Positions 24,215-32,807 of a DNA stretch of 63,414 nucleotides are shown one piece after another. Position numbers and translations under genes: made by a program. The stretch lies in assembly GCA_030431615.1 (NCBI GenBank), contig JAUIID010000004.1:1-63414 (forward strand), given 5' to 3'. Numbering within the stretch: position 1 is the first letter of the stretch; every line of letters starts with the position of its first letter. The notes under the pieces are model-generated. The model saw only the letters and a list, made by a program, of their open reading frames with translations, was not told where the DNA came from and did no database searches. This DNA comes from Alphaproteobacteria bacterium (GTDB lineage: Bacteria > Pseudomonadota > Alphaproteobacteria > Geminicoccales > Geminicoccaceae).

Positions 24215-25037
24215 GGGCCTGATCGGCGCCGTGCTGCTCTGCCTCGGCCTGCCGAACCCGGCGCCGGCCCAGGAAGCGCCCAATCCCTTCGACGAGCGGG
24301 CCGCCCTCACCTACAGCCAGGCCGCGATCGGCCGGAGCGTTGCGCCGCACGAATTCCTCGACGAGGCCGGCAAGGCGGTGAGCCTCGGCGAGTTCCGCGG
24401 CCGGCCGCTCGTTTTGAACCTCGTCTTCACCGCCTGCTCGACGACCTGCCCGGTCATCGTCCAGTCGCTGCACCGCAGCGTCCAGGTCGCCAACGGTGCC
24501 CTCGGACCCGACGCGTTCTCGGTCGTCACCATCGGCTTCGACACGGATCACGACACACCCGAGCAGATGCGCGCCTTTCGCGCCAGCCAGGGCGTGCGCA
24601 TGGCGAACTGGTCCTTCCTCAGCGCCGACAAGGCTACCATCGAGGCCCTGTCGGCCGAGGTCGGCTTCATCTACTTCCCCTCGCCGCGCGGCTTCGATCA
24701 CCTGACCACGACCACCATCCTCGATGAGGAGGGCAAGGTCTTCCGCCATGTCTATGGCGACGCCTTCGCGCCGCCGGCCGTGGTCGAGCCCCTGAAGGAT
24801 CTGGTCTGGGGCCGATTCAGCCCGGTCACCGACCTCGAGGGTGCGTGGAACCGGATCAGGCTGCTCTGCACCCTCTATGACCCGAAGAACGACCGCTACC
24901 GGTTCGACTACGGGATCTTCATCGGGCTGATCGCCGGCATCATCTGCCTCGGCGGCATCGCCCTGGTGCTGACGCGTGCCTGGCTCGCCACCCGCCGCCG
25001 GCGGGAGCCGGCGCCGGCTTTGCCGGCGAGGCGGTAG
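24195..25037 (+). CDS. SCO1/SenC copper chaperone with C-terminal membrane helix
   Basis: A 280-residue exported protein with an N-terminal signal (LIGAVLLCLGLPNPAPAQ). The thioredoxin-like SCO fold has the copper motif C81-x3-C85 (ACSTTCPV) and a conserved His in 'GFDHLTTTT'. A C-terminal helix (FIGLIAGIICLGGIALVLTR) anchors it, which is unusual because most SCO proteins are anchored at the N-terminus. It probably delivers copper to the CuA site. The start overlaps ctaB by 20 bases, so translation is coupled. Confidence 0.9.
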   Translation: MRRFSARGLIGAVLLCLGLPNPAPAQEAPNPFDERAALTYSQAAIGRSVAPHEFLDEAGKAVSLGEFRGRPLVLNLVFTACSTTCPVIVQSLHRSVQVANGALGPDAFSVVTIGFDTDHDTPEQMRAFRASQGVRMANWSFLSADKATIEALSAEVGFIYFPSPRGFDHLTTTTILDEEGKVFRHVYGDAFAPPAVVEPLKDLVWGRFSPVTDLEGAWNRIRLLCTLYDPKNDRYRFDYGIFIGLIAGIICLGGIALVLTRAWLATRRRREPAPALPARR

Positions 25038-25042
25038 CGGGC

Positions 25043-26620
25043 ATGGATCTGCTGCGTCGCACCTTGCGCACGGGCTTCGCCCAGGTCGAAGCGCTGCTGG
25101 ATCGCGTCTTCCCGCCGACCTGGCAGCCGCTCTACCACCTGGGTGCGCTCGCCTTCTTCTGCCTCTGGATCGTCTTCGTCAGCGGGCTCTACGTCTACGC
25201 CTTCTTCGACACCGGCACGGTCGACGCCTTCGAGTCCGTCCAGAACATGAGCACCAGCTACTGGTACCATGCCGGGGTGATGCGCAGCCTGCACCGCTAC
25301 GCCTCGGACGGCATGGTGCTCTTCATGGCAGCGCACCTGCTCCGCGAGTTCTCCCTCGACCGCTACCGCGGGGCGCGCTGGTTCACCTGGGTGACGGGCG
25401 TCGTCATCATCTGGCTCGTCTACGTCTCCGGCATCACCGGCTACTGGCTGGTCTGGGACGAGCTTGCCCAGTTCGTCGCGATCCGGACCTCCGAGCTGGT
25501 CGACGCCATCGGCATCTTCGGCGAGCCCATCGCCCGCAACTTCCTGACCCCCGGCAGCCTCGACGACCGCTTCTTCTCGCTGATGCTGTTTTTGCACATC
25601 GCCATCCCGCTGATCCTCCTGATGGTCATGTGGATCCATCTGCAGCGGCTGACCCGGCCCGAGATCAACCCGCCGCGCGGCCTCGCCATCGCCATGCTGG
25701 CCGCCTTCGTGGCCCTGGCGCTGGTCATGCCGGCGACCAGCCAGGCCCCGGCCGATCTCGGCCGCGTGCTCGGCCGGATCGGGCTCGACTGGTACTATCT
25801 CGGCACCTACCCGCTCGCCGACCTGATCGGCCCGCGCGGCCTCCTCGGCCTGCTCGGCGTGATTACCGTCATCCTTTTGGCCCTGCCGGTCATGCCGCCG
25901 ATGCGGCGGCCGCCGGCGGCCACGGTCAATCTCGAGTTCTGCAACGGCTGCGAGCGCTGCGTCCACGACTGCCCCTACGAGGCCGTCAAGCTCGTGCCGC
26001 GCACGGACGGCCTGCCCTTCGAGCACGAGGCCAGGGTCGATCCGGCACTCTGCGTGAGTTGCGGCATCTGCACCGGCGCCTGCCCGACCGCCACGCCCTT
26101 CCGCCAGCGCGGCCGGATGATCGCGGGCATCGAGCTGCCGCACCTGGCGCTGAAGGATCTGCGGGCCCTCACCGACAAGGCGGCAGAGGGCCTTGCCGGC
26201 GACCGGCGGATCATCGCCATCGGCTGCGATCACGGCGTCGGTCTCGAGGGGCTCGGCGACCAGGCTGTCGGTGTCGTCCGCCTGCCCTGCACCGGCATGC
26301 TGCCGCCCTCCTTCATCGACTACATCCTCAGCCGCGACCTCGCCGACGGGGTGGTGCTCACCGGTTGCGCGGAAGAGGCCTGCCAGAACCGCAACGGCAT
26401 CGCCTGGACCGAGGCCCGGATCGAGGGCGGGCGCGACCCGCATCTTCGCCAGCGCGTGCCGCGCGAACGCATCCTGCGCATCTGGCCGGGCAAGACGGGC
26501 GAGAAGGCCCTGGCCCGGGCGATCGAGGCCTTCCGCGCGGATCTGCCGGACCAGCCGAGTGCGAAGGCCGTCAAGCGCCCGGCGGCACAGCCCCGGCCGG
26601 TGGTGGCCGACCATGAATAA
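25043..26620 (+). CDS. Cytochrome b / 2x[4Fe-4S] ferredoxin / MvhD-like fusion protein
   Basis: A 525-residue three-part protein. Residues about 1-220 resemble the N-terminal half of cytochrome b, with heme His pairs in 'MRSLHRYASDGMVLFMAAHL' and 'MLFLHIAIPLILLMVMWIHL'. A further helix follows near 275. Two ferredoxin motifs CxxCxxCxxxCP lie at about 299-310 (CNGCERCVHDCP) and 337-348 (CVSCGICTGACP). The C-terminal ~130 residues (IIAIGCDHGVG, VRLPCTGMLPPSFI, TGCAEEACQ) resemble the MvhD/FlpD [2Fe-2S] electron-transfer domain of heterodisulfide reductase systems. It probably moves electrons between quinol and a soluble partner. It sits 5 bases after the SCO gene, inside the NO-reductase operon. 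Confidence 0.8.
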   Translation: MDLLRRTLRTGFAQVEALLDRVFPPTWQPLYHLGALAFFCLWIVFVSGLYVYAFFDTGTVDAFESVQNMSTSYWYHAGVMRSLHRYASDGMVLFMAAHLLREFSLDRYRGARWFTWVTGVVIIWLVYVSGITGYWLVWDELAQFVAIRTSELVDAIGIFGEPIARNFLTPGSLDDRFFSLMLFLHIAIPLILLMVMWIHLQRLTRPEINPPRGLAIAMLAAFVALALVMPATSQAPADLGRVLGRIGLDWYYLGTYPLADLIGPRGLLGLLGVITVILLALPVMPPMRRPPAATVNLEFCNGCERCVHDCPYEAVKLVPRTDGLPFEHEARVDPALCVSCGICTGACPTATPFRQRGRMIAGIELPHLALKDLRALTDKAAEGLAGDRRIIAIGCDHGVGLEGLGDQAVGVVRLPCTGMLPPSFIDYILSRDLADGVVLTGCAEEACQNRNGIAWTEARIEGGRDPHLRQRVPRERILRIWPGKTGEKALARAIEAFRADLPDQPSAKAVKRPAAQPRPVVADHE

Positions 26621-27113
26621 GCCTTTGAAATGGCTGGCCCAGGGCCTCGTCCTAGCGCTGATCATGGTGATGATCGGCTTCCTCGCAAACCGGCCGGCCT
26701 ACACCAATTTTCCCGAGGACCAGGCGATGATCCGCCTCAGCTTCAGCCATGGCGGCGGCCGGCCGGACTGCCACCGGCGCACGCCCGAGGAGCTGGCCGC
26801 CCTGCCGCCCAACATGCGCGCCCCCATGGACTGCCCGCGCGGCCGCCTGCCGGTGCTGGTCGAGCTCGATCTCGACGGCGGCCCGCTCTTCCACGCCCTC
26901 CTGCCGCCCGGCGGGCTGCATGGCGACGGGCCGTCCCGCGTGCACCAGGGCTTCGCCGTGCCGCCGGGCACCCACACCATCACGGCACGGCTGCGCGACA
27001 GCGGCCGGACCGACGGCTTCGACTACGAGCGCGAGGTCACGCTCGACGTGGCGCCCCGGCAGAACCTGGTCATCGACTTCAAGACCGATGCCGGCGGCTT
27101 CATCGTGCACTGA
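26613..27113 (+). CDS. Membrane-anchored periplasmic protein of unknown function
   Basis: A 166-residue protein with a single N-terminal helix (WLAQGLVLALIMVMIGFLA) and a periplasmic domain. The ATG overlaps the end of the cytochrome b fusion gene. The domain has two Cys (PDCHRRT and MDCPRG) and a beta-rich C-terminus with 'AVPPGTHTITARLRDSGR' and 'VTLDVAPRQNLVIDFK', as in Ig-like or copper-chaperone-type folds. The family was not recognised. Its place between a quinone-linked fusion and a second SCO suggests a part in assembly or electron delivery for the NO reductase. Confidence 0.6.
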   Translation: MNKPLKWLAQGLVLALIMVMIGFLANRPAYTNFPEDQAMIRLSFSHGGGRPDCHRRTPEELAALPPNMRAPMDCPRGRLPVLVELDLDGGPLFHALLPPGGLHGDGPSRVHQGFAVPPGTHTITARLRDSGRTDGFDYEREVTLDVAPRQNLVIDFKTDAGGFIVH

Positions 27114-27140
27114 GCCGCCAGCGAGAAGGGAGCGACGCGG

Positions 27141-27794
27141 ATGCGCCAGCATACCGGAACTCACGGCCACCTGACCGGCGCCGGACGCGGCCTGCTCCTG
27201 CCGCTGCTTGCCATCGCCTTCATGGGCGTGACCGGTTGGCTCGTTGCGTCGAACCTGCCCTGGCCCGCGATCATGGCCGAGGAGCCGGCCGTGCCGGTGA
27301 TCGAGAAGGAGAGCCTCCTCACCCTCGTCGACCACCGGGGCCGGAGCCTCGCCCCGGCAGCGCTCGAGAAGCCTGCCCTCGTCGTCTTCTTCGGCTACAC
27401 GCACTGCCCCGATGTCTGCCCGCTCGAGCTCGCCACCATGGCGGCCGCTCTCGACCGGCTCGGCCCGGCGGCAGACGAGGTCGCCGCCTTCTTCGTCAGC
27501 GTCGACCCGGAGCGCGACACGCTGGAGGCCCTCGCCGACTACGTGACGCTCTTCCATCCGGGGATCACCGGGCTCTCCGGCACGAGCGAGGACGTGGCCG
27601 CCGCCGCTGGCGCGTTTCACGCCTTCTATGCCAGGGTCGACGCGGCGGACGGTGCCTATACAATGGACCACTTCGCCCGCACGCTGGTCCTCGACCGGGA
27701 GGGGCATCTCCGGGCGGCCGTCCCCTTCGCCAGCCCGCCAGAGGCCCTGGAGAGCGCCATCCGGCCGCTGCTGGGCGCCGCACCGACGAGTTGA
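27141..27794 (+). CDS. SCO1/SenC family copper chaperone (second copy)
   Basis: A 217-residue protein anchored by an N-terminal helix (residues about 18-37). The copper motif C89-x3-C93 (HCPDVCPLE) and the His in 'YTMDHFARTL' are present, so it should bind copper. It is much closer to the classical SCO arrangement than the C-terminally anchored copy at 24195. Two SCO proteins in one operon may divide CuA and CuB loading, or copper binding and thiol reduction. An AAGGGAG ribosome binding site precedes the ATG. Confidence 0.9.
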   Translation: MRQHTGTHGHLTGAGRGLLLPLLAIAFMGVTGWLVASNLPWPAIMAEEPAVPVIEKESLLTLVDHRGRSLAPAALEKPALVVFFGYTHCPDVCPLELATMAAALDRLGPAADEVAAFFVSVDPERDTLEALADYVTLFHPGITGLSGTSEDVAAAAGAFHAFYARVDAADGAYTMDHFARTLVLDREGHLRAAVPFASPPEALESAIRPLLGAAPTS

Positions 27795-27811
27795 CGCGCA
27801 AGGAGACAGCC

Positions 27812-28255
27812 ATGCCACTCCTGCCCTGGTCCGAGAAATTCGAGCTCGGCATTCCCTCGGTCGACCACGAGCACAGGGAGCTGGTCGACCTGATCAACGA
27901 CCTCCACGACCGGCTCGGCCGCACGCCGGCGAAGGAGGAGGTCATGGGCTTCCTCGAGGAGATCAATGCCCGGATCCACGCGCATTTCGCGCTCGAGGAG
28001 AAGGTCATGCGCGGCATGCGCTACACCGAGCTCGATGCCCACAAGCACGACCACGAGGAACTCCTCGACGGCATCCACGACATCATGGATCGGACCGAAG
28101 CCGGCGACTTCGTCGACCTCGAGGCAGAGCTCGGCCCCCAGCTCAAGGCCTGGTTCGGCAATCATTTCGCCACCAAGGACGCCCGGCTGCATCATTTCAT
28201 GGAGGAGCAGGGCATCGACGAGGAAAGCTTTGTCCGCGAGCATCCGGACGCTTGA
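27812..28255 (+). CDS. Bacteriohemerythrin
   Basis: A 147-residue single-domain hemerythrin starting at ATG 27812. Di-iron ligands are all visible: His in 'SVDHEHREL', 'IHAHFALEE' (His and Glu), 'DAHKHDHEEL' (His), and 'FGNHFATKDARL' (His and Asp). It binds O2 or NO at a non-heme di-iron centre and is likely an NO/O2 buffer or sensor in the cytoplasm. It closes the NO-reductase operon, and the next Fnr-type box at 28252 overlaps its stop codon. Confidence 0.93.
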   Translation: MPLLPWSEKFELGIPSVDHEHRELVDLINDLHDRLGRTPAKEEVMGFLEEINARIHAHFALEEKVMRGMRYTELDAHKHDHEELLDGIHDIMDRTEAGDFVDLEAELGPQLKAWFGNHFATKDARLHHFMEEQGIDEESFVREHPDA

Positions 28256-28265
28256 TCTTGGTCAA
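28252..28265. promoter_or_regulatory. Crp/Fnr-type box (TTGATCTTGGTCAA)
   Basis: TTGAT-N4-GTCAA overlaps the hemerythrin stop and lies 66 bases before the TrpD2-like gene. This is the third box of the island. The -10 region near 28281-28293 is poor (CACAGT), so the promoter may depend on the regulator. Confidence 0.7.
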
Positions 28266-28331
28266 GGCCGAAAGGCGGCCCACAGTGGCAGGGTCAAGCG
28301 CGTGGCCAAGTAGATCAGGGAGCCCGCAATC

Positions 28332-29363
28332 ATGAACCAACCCATGAGCATACATGGGCCAGGCACGGCGCCGGCCACGACGGCCGAGCACCCCTTTGCC
28401 GCGGTCGTCCGCGCCGTCGCCAAGGGCGAGAAGCTGGGCCGCAGCCTGACCCTGGAGGAGGCCCAGGAGGCGATGCGCCTCGTCCTCGCGGGCGGGGTCG
28501 AGCCGGTGCAGCTCGGCGCCTTTCTCGCCGTGCTGCGCTATCGCAAGGAGACCGGGACGGAGCTCGCCGGTTTCGCGCTCGCCGCCCGCGACCGCCTGAC
28601 CTGCGGCCCCCTCCCGGCCACGGCCCTCGACTGGCCGTCCTATGCCGACCGGCATCGGCAGCTTCCCTACTTCGTGCTGGCGGCGCTGCTGGTCGCCGGG
28701 GCCGGGGTGCGCGTCCTGATGCATGGCGTCGCCGGCGAGGGACCGGCCGGCACGCGCACCGTGCTGGCTGCCCTGGGCGTACCGCTTGCCACGGATGCGA
28801 GCGCGGCCGAACGGCACATGGCGGAAAACGCCTTCGCCTATCTGCCGCTCGAAGCGATCTGCCCTGACCTCGAACGGCTCTTCGCCCTGCGCCCGCTCCT
28901 CGGCTTGCGCTCGCCGGCCAACACCTATGCGCGCGAGCTCAACCCGGCCGCGGCACCCTGCCAGATCCAGGGCGTCTTCCATCCCAACTACGCCGACCTG
29001 CACGCCCAGGCTGCGAGCCGCCTCGGCCAGCCGCGCGCCGCCATCTTCAAGGGCGGTGGCGGCGAGGGCCAGATCAACCCGCTGAAGCCCATCGCCCTCA
29101 CGCTTGTCGAGGACGGCCAGGTGCGCCGCGAGACCTGGCCCGCCCTCCTGGACGCGGACGATGCCGGCTGGCGCGACGAGCCGCTCGAGCCCGCCCGCGT
29201 CGTCGAGCTCTGGCGCGGGCAGCGCTTGGCCCCCGGCCCCGAGGCCGCCATCATCGGCACGGCCGCCCTCGCCCTGCAGCTCACCGGCAAGTCACCCAAC
29301 CCGGAGAGTGCCCTGGCGGCAGCCCGCGAGCTCTGGGCGAGCCGCGACCGCGCGCGCTACTGA
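28332..29363 (+). CDS. TrpD2/YbiB-like glycosyl (phosphoribosyl) transferase family protein
   Basis: A 343-residue protein of the anthranilate phosphoribosyltransferase-like fold but lacking the usual TrpD substrate motif. Recognisable parts are the N-terminal helical domain ('GRSLTLEEAQEAMRLVLAGG'), 'VLMHGVAGEGPAGTRT' and the Gly-rich 'FKGGGGEGQINP', as in YbiB/TrpD2 proteins that bind nucleic acids. It is under its own Fnr-type box. Its role in denitrification is not known. The 3' end overlaps the convergent CbiX gene by 7 bases. Confidence 0.75.
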   Translation: MNQPMSIHGPGTAPATTAEHPFAAVVRAVAKGEKLGRSLTLEEAQEAMRLVLAGGVEPVQLGAFLAVLRYRKETGTELAGFALAARDRLTCGPLPATALDWPSYADRHRQLPYFVLAALLVAGAGVRVLMHGVAGEGPAGTRTVLAALGVPLATDASAAERHMAENAFAYLPLEAICPDLERLFALRPLLGLRSPANTYARELNPAAAPCQIQGVFHPNYADLHAQAASRLGQPRAAIFKGGGGEGQINPLKPIALTLVEDGQVRRETWPALLDADDAGWRDEPLEPARVVELWRGQRLAPGPEAAIIGTAALALQLTGKSPNPESALAAARELWASRDRARY

Positions 29364-30097
29364 AGCCCGGCCGCCTCGATGATCAGCGGCAAGAGGGCCG
29401 GGTCGGGGCCGATCGGGCCGAAATAGACGCCGGCGCGGCCGGTTTCGACCATGAGCCGCGCCACGTCGCTCGCCCCGTGCTGGCCGGCATCGGTGAGGAA
29501 GCCGACCCCGGCGATGAAGGGCGCTCCGAACCGGGCCGCGGCCTCCGCCACGGCCGGCGCCTCGTCGAGAAAGGCCACGCCCACCTCGGCGAAGATCCCG
29601 CGCGCCGTGATCGCCGCCGCATGGCGCTTCGCCGTCAGGGCCGAATCCGGATGCCGCGTGGTGCCGTGCCCGACGAGCAGCAGCGCCGTCTCGCCCGGCT
29701 CCCGGCCGTGGGCGCGCAGGCCCTTGAGGGCGCGTGCCACGAGCAGATCGGCGATCCCCGCATGGGAACCCAGAGCCCGGGCCAGCCGGGCGTCGGGCCG
29801 GGCGGCCCGCAGCCGCTCCTCGAGCACCTGCAGCGTATGGCCTTCGGCCATCATGAAGGGCAGCACGGTCAAGGGCCCGGGGGCGATCCTTGCGAGCACG
29901 GTCTCCAGCTTCGGGACACCGAAGAGCGCGCAGGCCTCGACCGCGGCGAAGCGCCCCTGCCGCCGCAGCACACCCGCATGCCGGGCGGCGGCGCCGGCCA
30001 CGCCACGGGCACCATGCGCGCAGAGCAGCAGCACCGGTGCCCTGCCCGACGCGGGGGCCGGCTCAGTCGCCGGCAGCGGCGAGGCGATTGTGGACAT
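29357..30097 (-). CDS. CbiX/SirB-family chelatase-like protein
   Basis: A 246-residue protein with two related halves: 'VLLLCAHGAR' and 'ALLLVGHGTTRHPDSA', the His-Gly motifs of sirohydrochlorin chelatases. 'VLPFMMAEGHTLQVLEERL' supplies a second His. It may insert a metal into sirohydrochlorin, giving siroheme for the heme d1 pathway, or be a cobaltochelatase. It is the last gene of the minus-strand nir operon, overlapping nirN by 35 bases. A chelatase at this position is logical because heme d1 synthesis starts from siroheme. Confidence 0.8.
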   Translation of the reverse strand: MSTIASPLPATEPAPASGRAPVLLLCAHGARGVAGAAARHAGVLRRQGRFAAVEACALFGVPKLETVLARIAPGPLTVLPFMMAEGHTLQVLEERLRAARPDARLARALGSHAGIADLLVARALKGLRAHGREPGETALLLVGHGTTRHPDSALTAKRHAAAITARGIFAEVGVAFLDEAPAVAEAAARFGAPFIAGVGFLTDAGQHGASDVARLMVETGRAGVYFGPIGPDPALLPLIIEAAGLQ

Positions 30098-31610
30098 TGT
30101 ACTTGCCTACCGGTCGGCGCATCGGGATGCGTTTCACCTCCTCCAGGGTGTGCGCATCATAGACCACAAGTGCCCCCTCGTCGGCCCAGACGCTGACCAA
30201 AGCGTGGCTGCCGTCCTTCGTGAACTCGACATGCCCGGCCGTCGTGCCGGGGCTCGGGCGGATGGTCCTCACCAGCTCGAGCGTGCGGGTGTCGAGCACC
30301 TGCACGGCATCGGCGTCGAGCCCGAAGAAGACATCGACCCAGGCATAGGGGGTGGCGGGATGCGCCCTGAGGAAGAAGCCCGGGCCCAGCGTCTCGATCT
30401 CGTCCACCACCTCAAGGCGCTCGATGTCGATGACACTGAGCGCCGCGTCGCGCAGATGCGGCGTCGCCATGACCCGGCGCCCCTGCCATTCGAAGGCTGC
30501 CGCCGAGCCCAGATGCGGCATGCCCGGCAGCGGCAGCTCGGCGATTTCGCGGCCGACATCGAGCTGGATGGCGACCACGCGGTCGCCGCTGCGCGCCGAG
30601 CCGAGGAGCACGCGGTAGTCCGGGGTGAAGAAGAAGTCGTCGACCGGCTCGTCCAGCAGAATCCGGCGGATCGGGAACGGGTCGGAAGAATCGACGACCT
30701 CCTCCGCCCCGCTCTCGTTGCTGTGGGCGAGGCCGCTGACCTTGACGGCCCGGGGGCCGATCGGGATCTCCCAGATCTCGGCCACGTCCTTCAGCGCCAC
30801 GATGAAGCTCTGGCGCGGCGGGGCGGCGTAGACCGCACTCACCCTGGAGCCATTGCCCCGGATGTCGGCGACGGGGATGACTGCGAGCGGCCGGAGATCC
30901 TCGGCGTCGAGCACGGTGAGGCTGTTGGGCAGGTAGTTGCCGACGAGGACGAAGCGGCCGTCATGCGAGAGGGCGAGGTTGCGCGTGTTGATCCCGGCCC
31001 TGACCTTCGCCAGCTTTTCCAGCCCCCACATGTCCACCTTCTCGACCCAGCCGTCACGGGAGGCAAGGTAGACGAAGCGGCCATCGGGGCTGAACTTGGG
31101 GCCGCCATGCAACGCGAAGGCGGTGGGCAGGCGGCGAAGCGGCTCGAAGCTGTCGCCGTCGAGGATGGTGATATGGTGGTCGCCGGTCTCGACCACGACG
31201 AAGAGATTGAGCGGATCGGCGGCAAAGACCGGCGCCTCTGCCGGCACCGCATTGGTCGTCTCGTGCGACGCCTGGATCTCGGCCATGCCCCATTCCGGCA
31301 CGGATTCCGGCTGTGTGTAGACGAGGGCGACGAGCGCTTCGATCGCTGCCTCGTCCAGCACGCCTTCGAAGGCCGGCATCTGCGTCTGCGCCCGGCCGCT
31401 CCGGATGACGTCCGCCGCCTGGGCCGGCTTCAGCCGGCCGAGATTGTCCGGCAGCAGCGCGGGGCCGGTGCCGCCGAGCCGCGCCTCGCCATGGCAGACC
31501 GAGCAGTTCTCCGCATAAAGCGCGGCACCGTCCGGTGCGGCCGCGGCGATGCCCGTCCAGCCGAGGGCCAGGGCAAGGCCGGGAACGACGAGGGCCCTAT
31601 TCCGCGGCAT
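30063..31610 (-). CDS. nirN: Cytochrome c / heme d1 protein NirN
   Basis: A 515-residue periplasmic protein starting at ATG 31610, with a signal peptide (ALVVPGLALALGWTGIAAAA). A c-type heme site C36-x2-C39-H40 (CSVCHG) is followed by an eight-bladed d1-type propeller, clear from repeats such as 'LALSHDGRFVLVGNYL' and 'VEFTKDGSHALVSVW'. NirN oxidises dihydro-heme d1 in the last step of d1 maturation and resembles NirS. It is preferred over a second NirS because it sits at the end of the d1 cluster and NirS is already present upstream. It overlaps nirJ by 14 bases. Confidence 0.85.
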   Translation of the reverse strand: MPRNRALVVPGLALALGWTGIAAAAPDGAALYAENCSVCHGEARLGGTGPALLPDNLGRLKPAQAADVIRSGRAQTQMPAFEGVLDEAAIEALVALVYTQPESVPEWGMAEIQASHETTNAVPAEAPVFAADPLNLFVVVETGDHHITILDGDSFEPLRRLPTAFALHGGPKFSPDGRFVYLASRDGWVEKVDMWGLEKLAKVRAGINTRNLALSHDGRFVLVGNYLPNSLTVLDAEDLRPLAVIPVADIRGNGSRVSAVYAAPPRQSFIVALKDVAEIWEIPIGPRAVKVSGLAHSNESGAEEVVDSSDPFPIRRILLDEPVDDFFFTPDYRVLLGSARSGDRVVAIQLDVGREIAELPLPGMPHLGSAAAFEWQGRRVMATPHLRDAALSVIDIERLEVVDEIETLGPGFFLRAHPATPYAWVDVFFGLDADAVQVLDTRTLELVRTIRPSPGTTAGHVEFTKDGSHALVSVWADEGALVVYDAHTLEEVKRIPMRRPVGKYNVHNRLAAAGD

Positions 31611-32781
31611 GCACGGCCTCGCGCTCGACCGTCTTGCCCGCGAGCCCGATCTCGGCGTCGGTGAGGTAGCAGCCCGGATCGGCGGCCCAGGGATCGCCCG
31701 TGGTGCGGGCCGCCCGCACGCGCGTGTTGCCGTTGCAGATGGCGAGATGGCGGCAGGCGCCGCAGCGCCCGGTGACCGGCCGGGGGCGCTGCTTAAGCCC
31801 GGCGAAGACGGGGTCGGCAGAGGTGTCGGTCCAGATCTCGCTGAACGGGCGGTCCCGGACATTGCCGAGCTTGTGGTGCCACCAGTAGGTGTCCGGGTGG
31901 ACGAAGCCGCGATTGTCGATATTGGCGACGTTCACGCCCGACGCGTTGCCGCCCCAGCGCTCGAGCAGGGCCTGGATGTGGGCGGCCCGGGCGGGGAAGT
32001 TGCGGCGCACCCAGTGCAGCAGGAAGACGCCGTCGGCGTCGTTGTTGCCGGTGACGAACTCGGTGTTGCGGCCCTCGTTGATGTGCCTGAGGCAGGTCTC
32101 GAAGATCAGCTCGAGGGCATCCCTGGTCATCACGTCCTGCGCGTCCTCGCCCCTGACCTTGAAGCCCCGGCCGCCATAGTTGAGGTGCGAGAGGTAGAAC
32201 TTGTCGATGCCGCGCTGGTCGATGAGGTCGAGGATGGTGGAGAGCTCGGCCGCGTTGTCGCGGGTCAGCGTGAAGCGCAGCCCCACCTTGATGCCGATCG
32301 CCTGGCAGTGCTCGACGCCGCGCATGGCGGCAGCGAAGGCACCGGGCTCGCCTCTCAGATGGTCGTGGGTCGGCTCGGTGCCGTCCAGGCTGATGCCGAC
32401 ATAGTCGTAGTCCAGCTCGGCGATCCGCTCGATATTGGTCTCGTCGATCCGGGTGCCGTTGGTGGAAAGGGCGACGTAGAATCCCAGACGCTTGGCCTCC
32501 GCCGAGAGCTCGAAGATGTCCGGACGCAGCAGGGGCTCGCCGCCGGAGAGGATGAGCGCCGGCACGCGGAACGCGCGGAGATCCTGCATGACCCTCACGA
32601 CCTCGTCGGTCGAGAGCTCGTCGGCATAGGCGACATTGGCCGAGCCCGAATAGCAGAAGCGGCAGCGCAGGTTGCAGCGGCGCGTCAGGTTCCAGATGAC
32701 CACCGGTCCGGGCGGCTTGCGGGCCGGGCCGATGCGGCTGGGCCAGACGACCTCGCGCATGAAGTGGGTGATCCGGAACAT
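31597..32781 (-). CDS. nirJ: Radical SAM heme d1 synthesis protein NirJ
   Basis: A 394-residue radical SAM enzyme from ATG 32781. The [4Fe-4S] motif is C36-x3-C40-x2-C43 (CNLRCRFC) and the glycine motif is 'ILSGGEPLLRPD'. A C-terminal Cys-rich tail (CGACRHLAIC) carries a further cluster as in SPASM proteins. NirJ replaces two propionate side chains on didecarboxysiroheme by oxo groups. It lies between nirH (26-base gap) and nirN. Confidence 0.93.
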   Translation of the reverse strand: MFRITHFMREVVWPSRIGPARKPPGPVVIWNLTRRCNLRCRFCYSGSANVAYADELSTDEVVRVMQDLRAFRVPALILSGGEPLLRPDIFELSAEAKRLGFYVALSTNGTRIDETNIERIAELDYDYVGISLDGTEPTHDHLRGEPGAFAAAMRGVEHCQAIGIKVGLRFTLTRDNAAELSTILDLIDQRGIDKFYLSHLNYGGRGFKVRGEDAQDVMTRDALELIFETCLRHINEGRNTEFVTGNNDADGVFLLHWVRRNFPARAAHIQALLERWGGNASGVNVANIDNRGFVHPDTYWWHHKLGNVRDRPFSEIWTDTSADPVFAGLKQRPRPVTGRCGACRHLAICNGNTRVRAARTTGDPWAADPGCYLTDAEIGLAGKTVEREAVHAAE

Positions 32782-32807
32782 GGACGTCTCCCGTTGCTTC
32801 CCGGCGG

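Noticed and set aside
22196-24310. A 704-codon minus-strand frame opposite the NO reductase genes
   Set aside because: Antisense to subunit I and heme O synthase, with a biased Glu/Arg/Gly/Asp composition and no domain.
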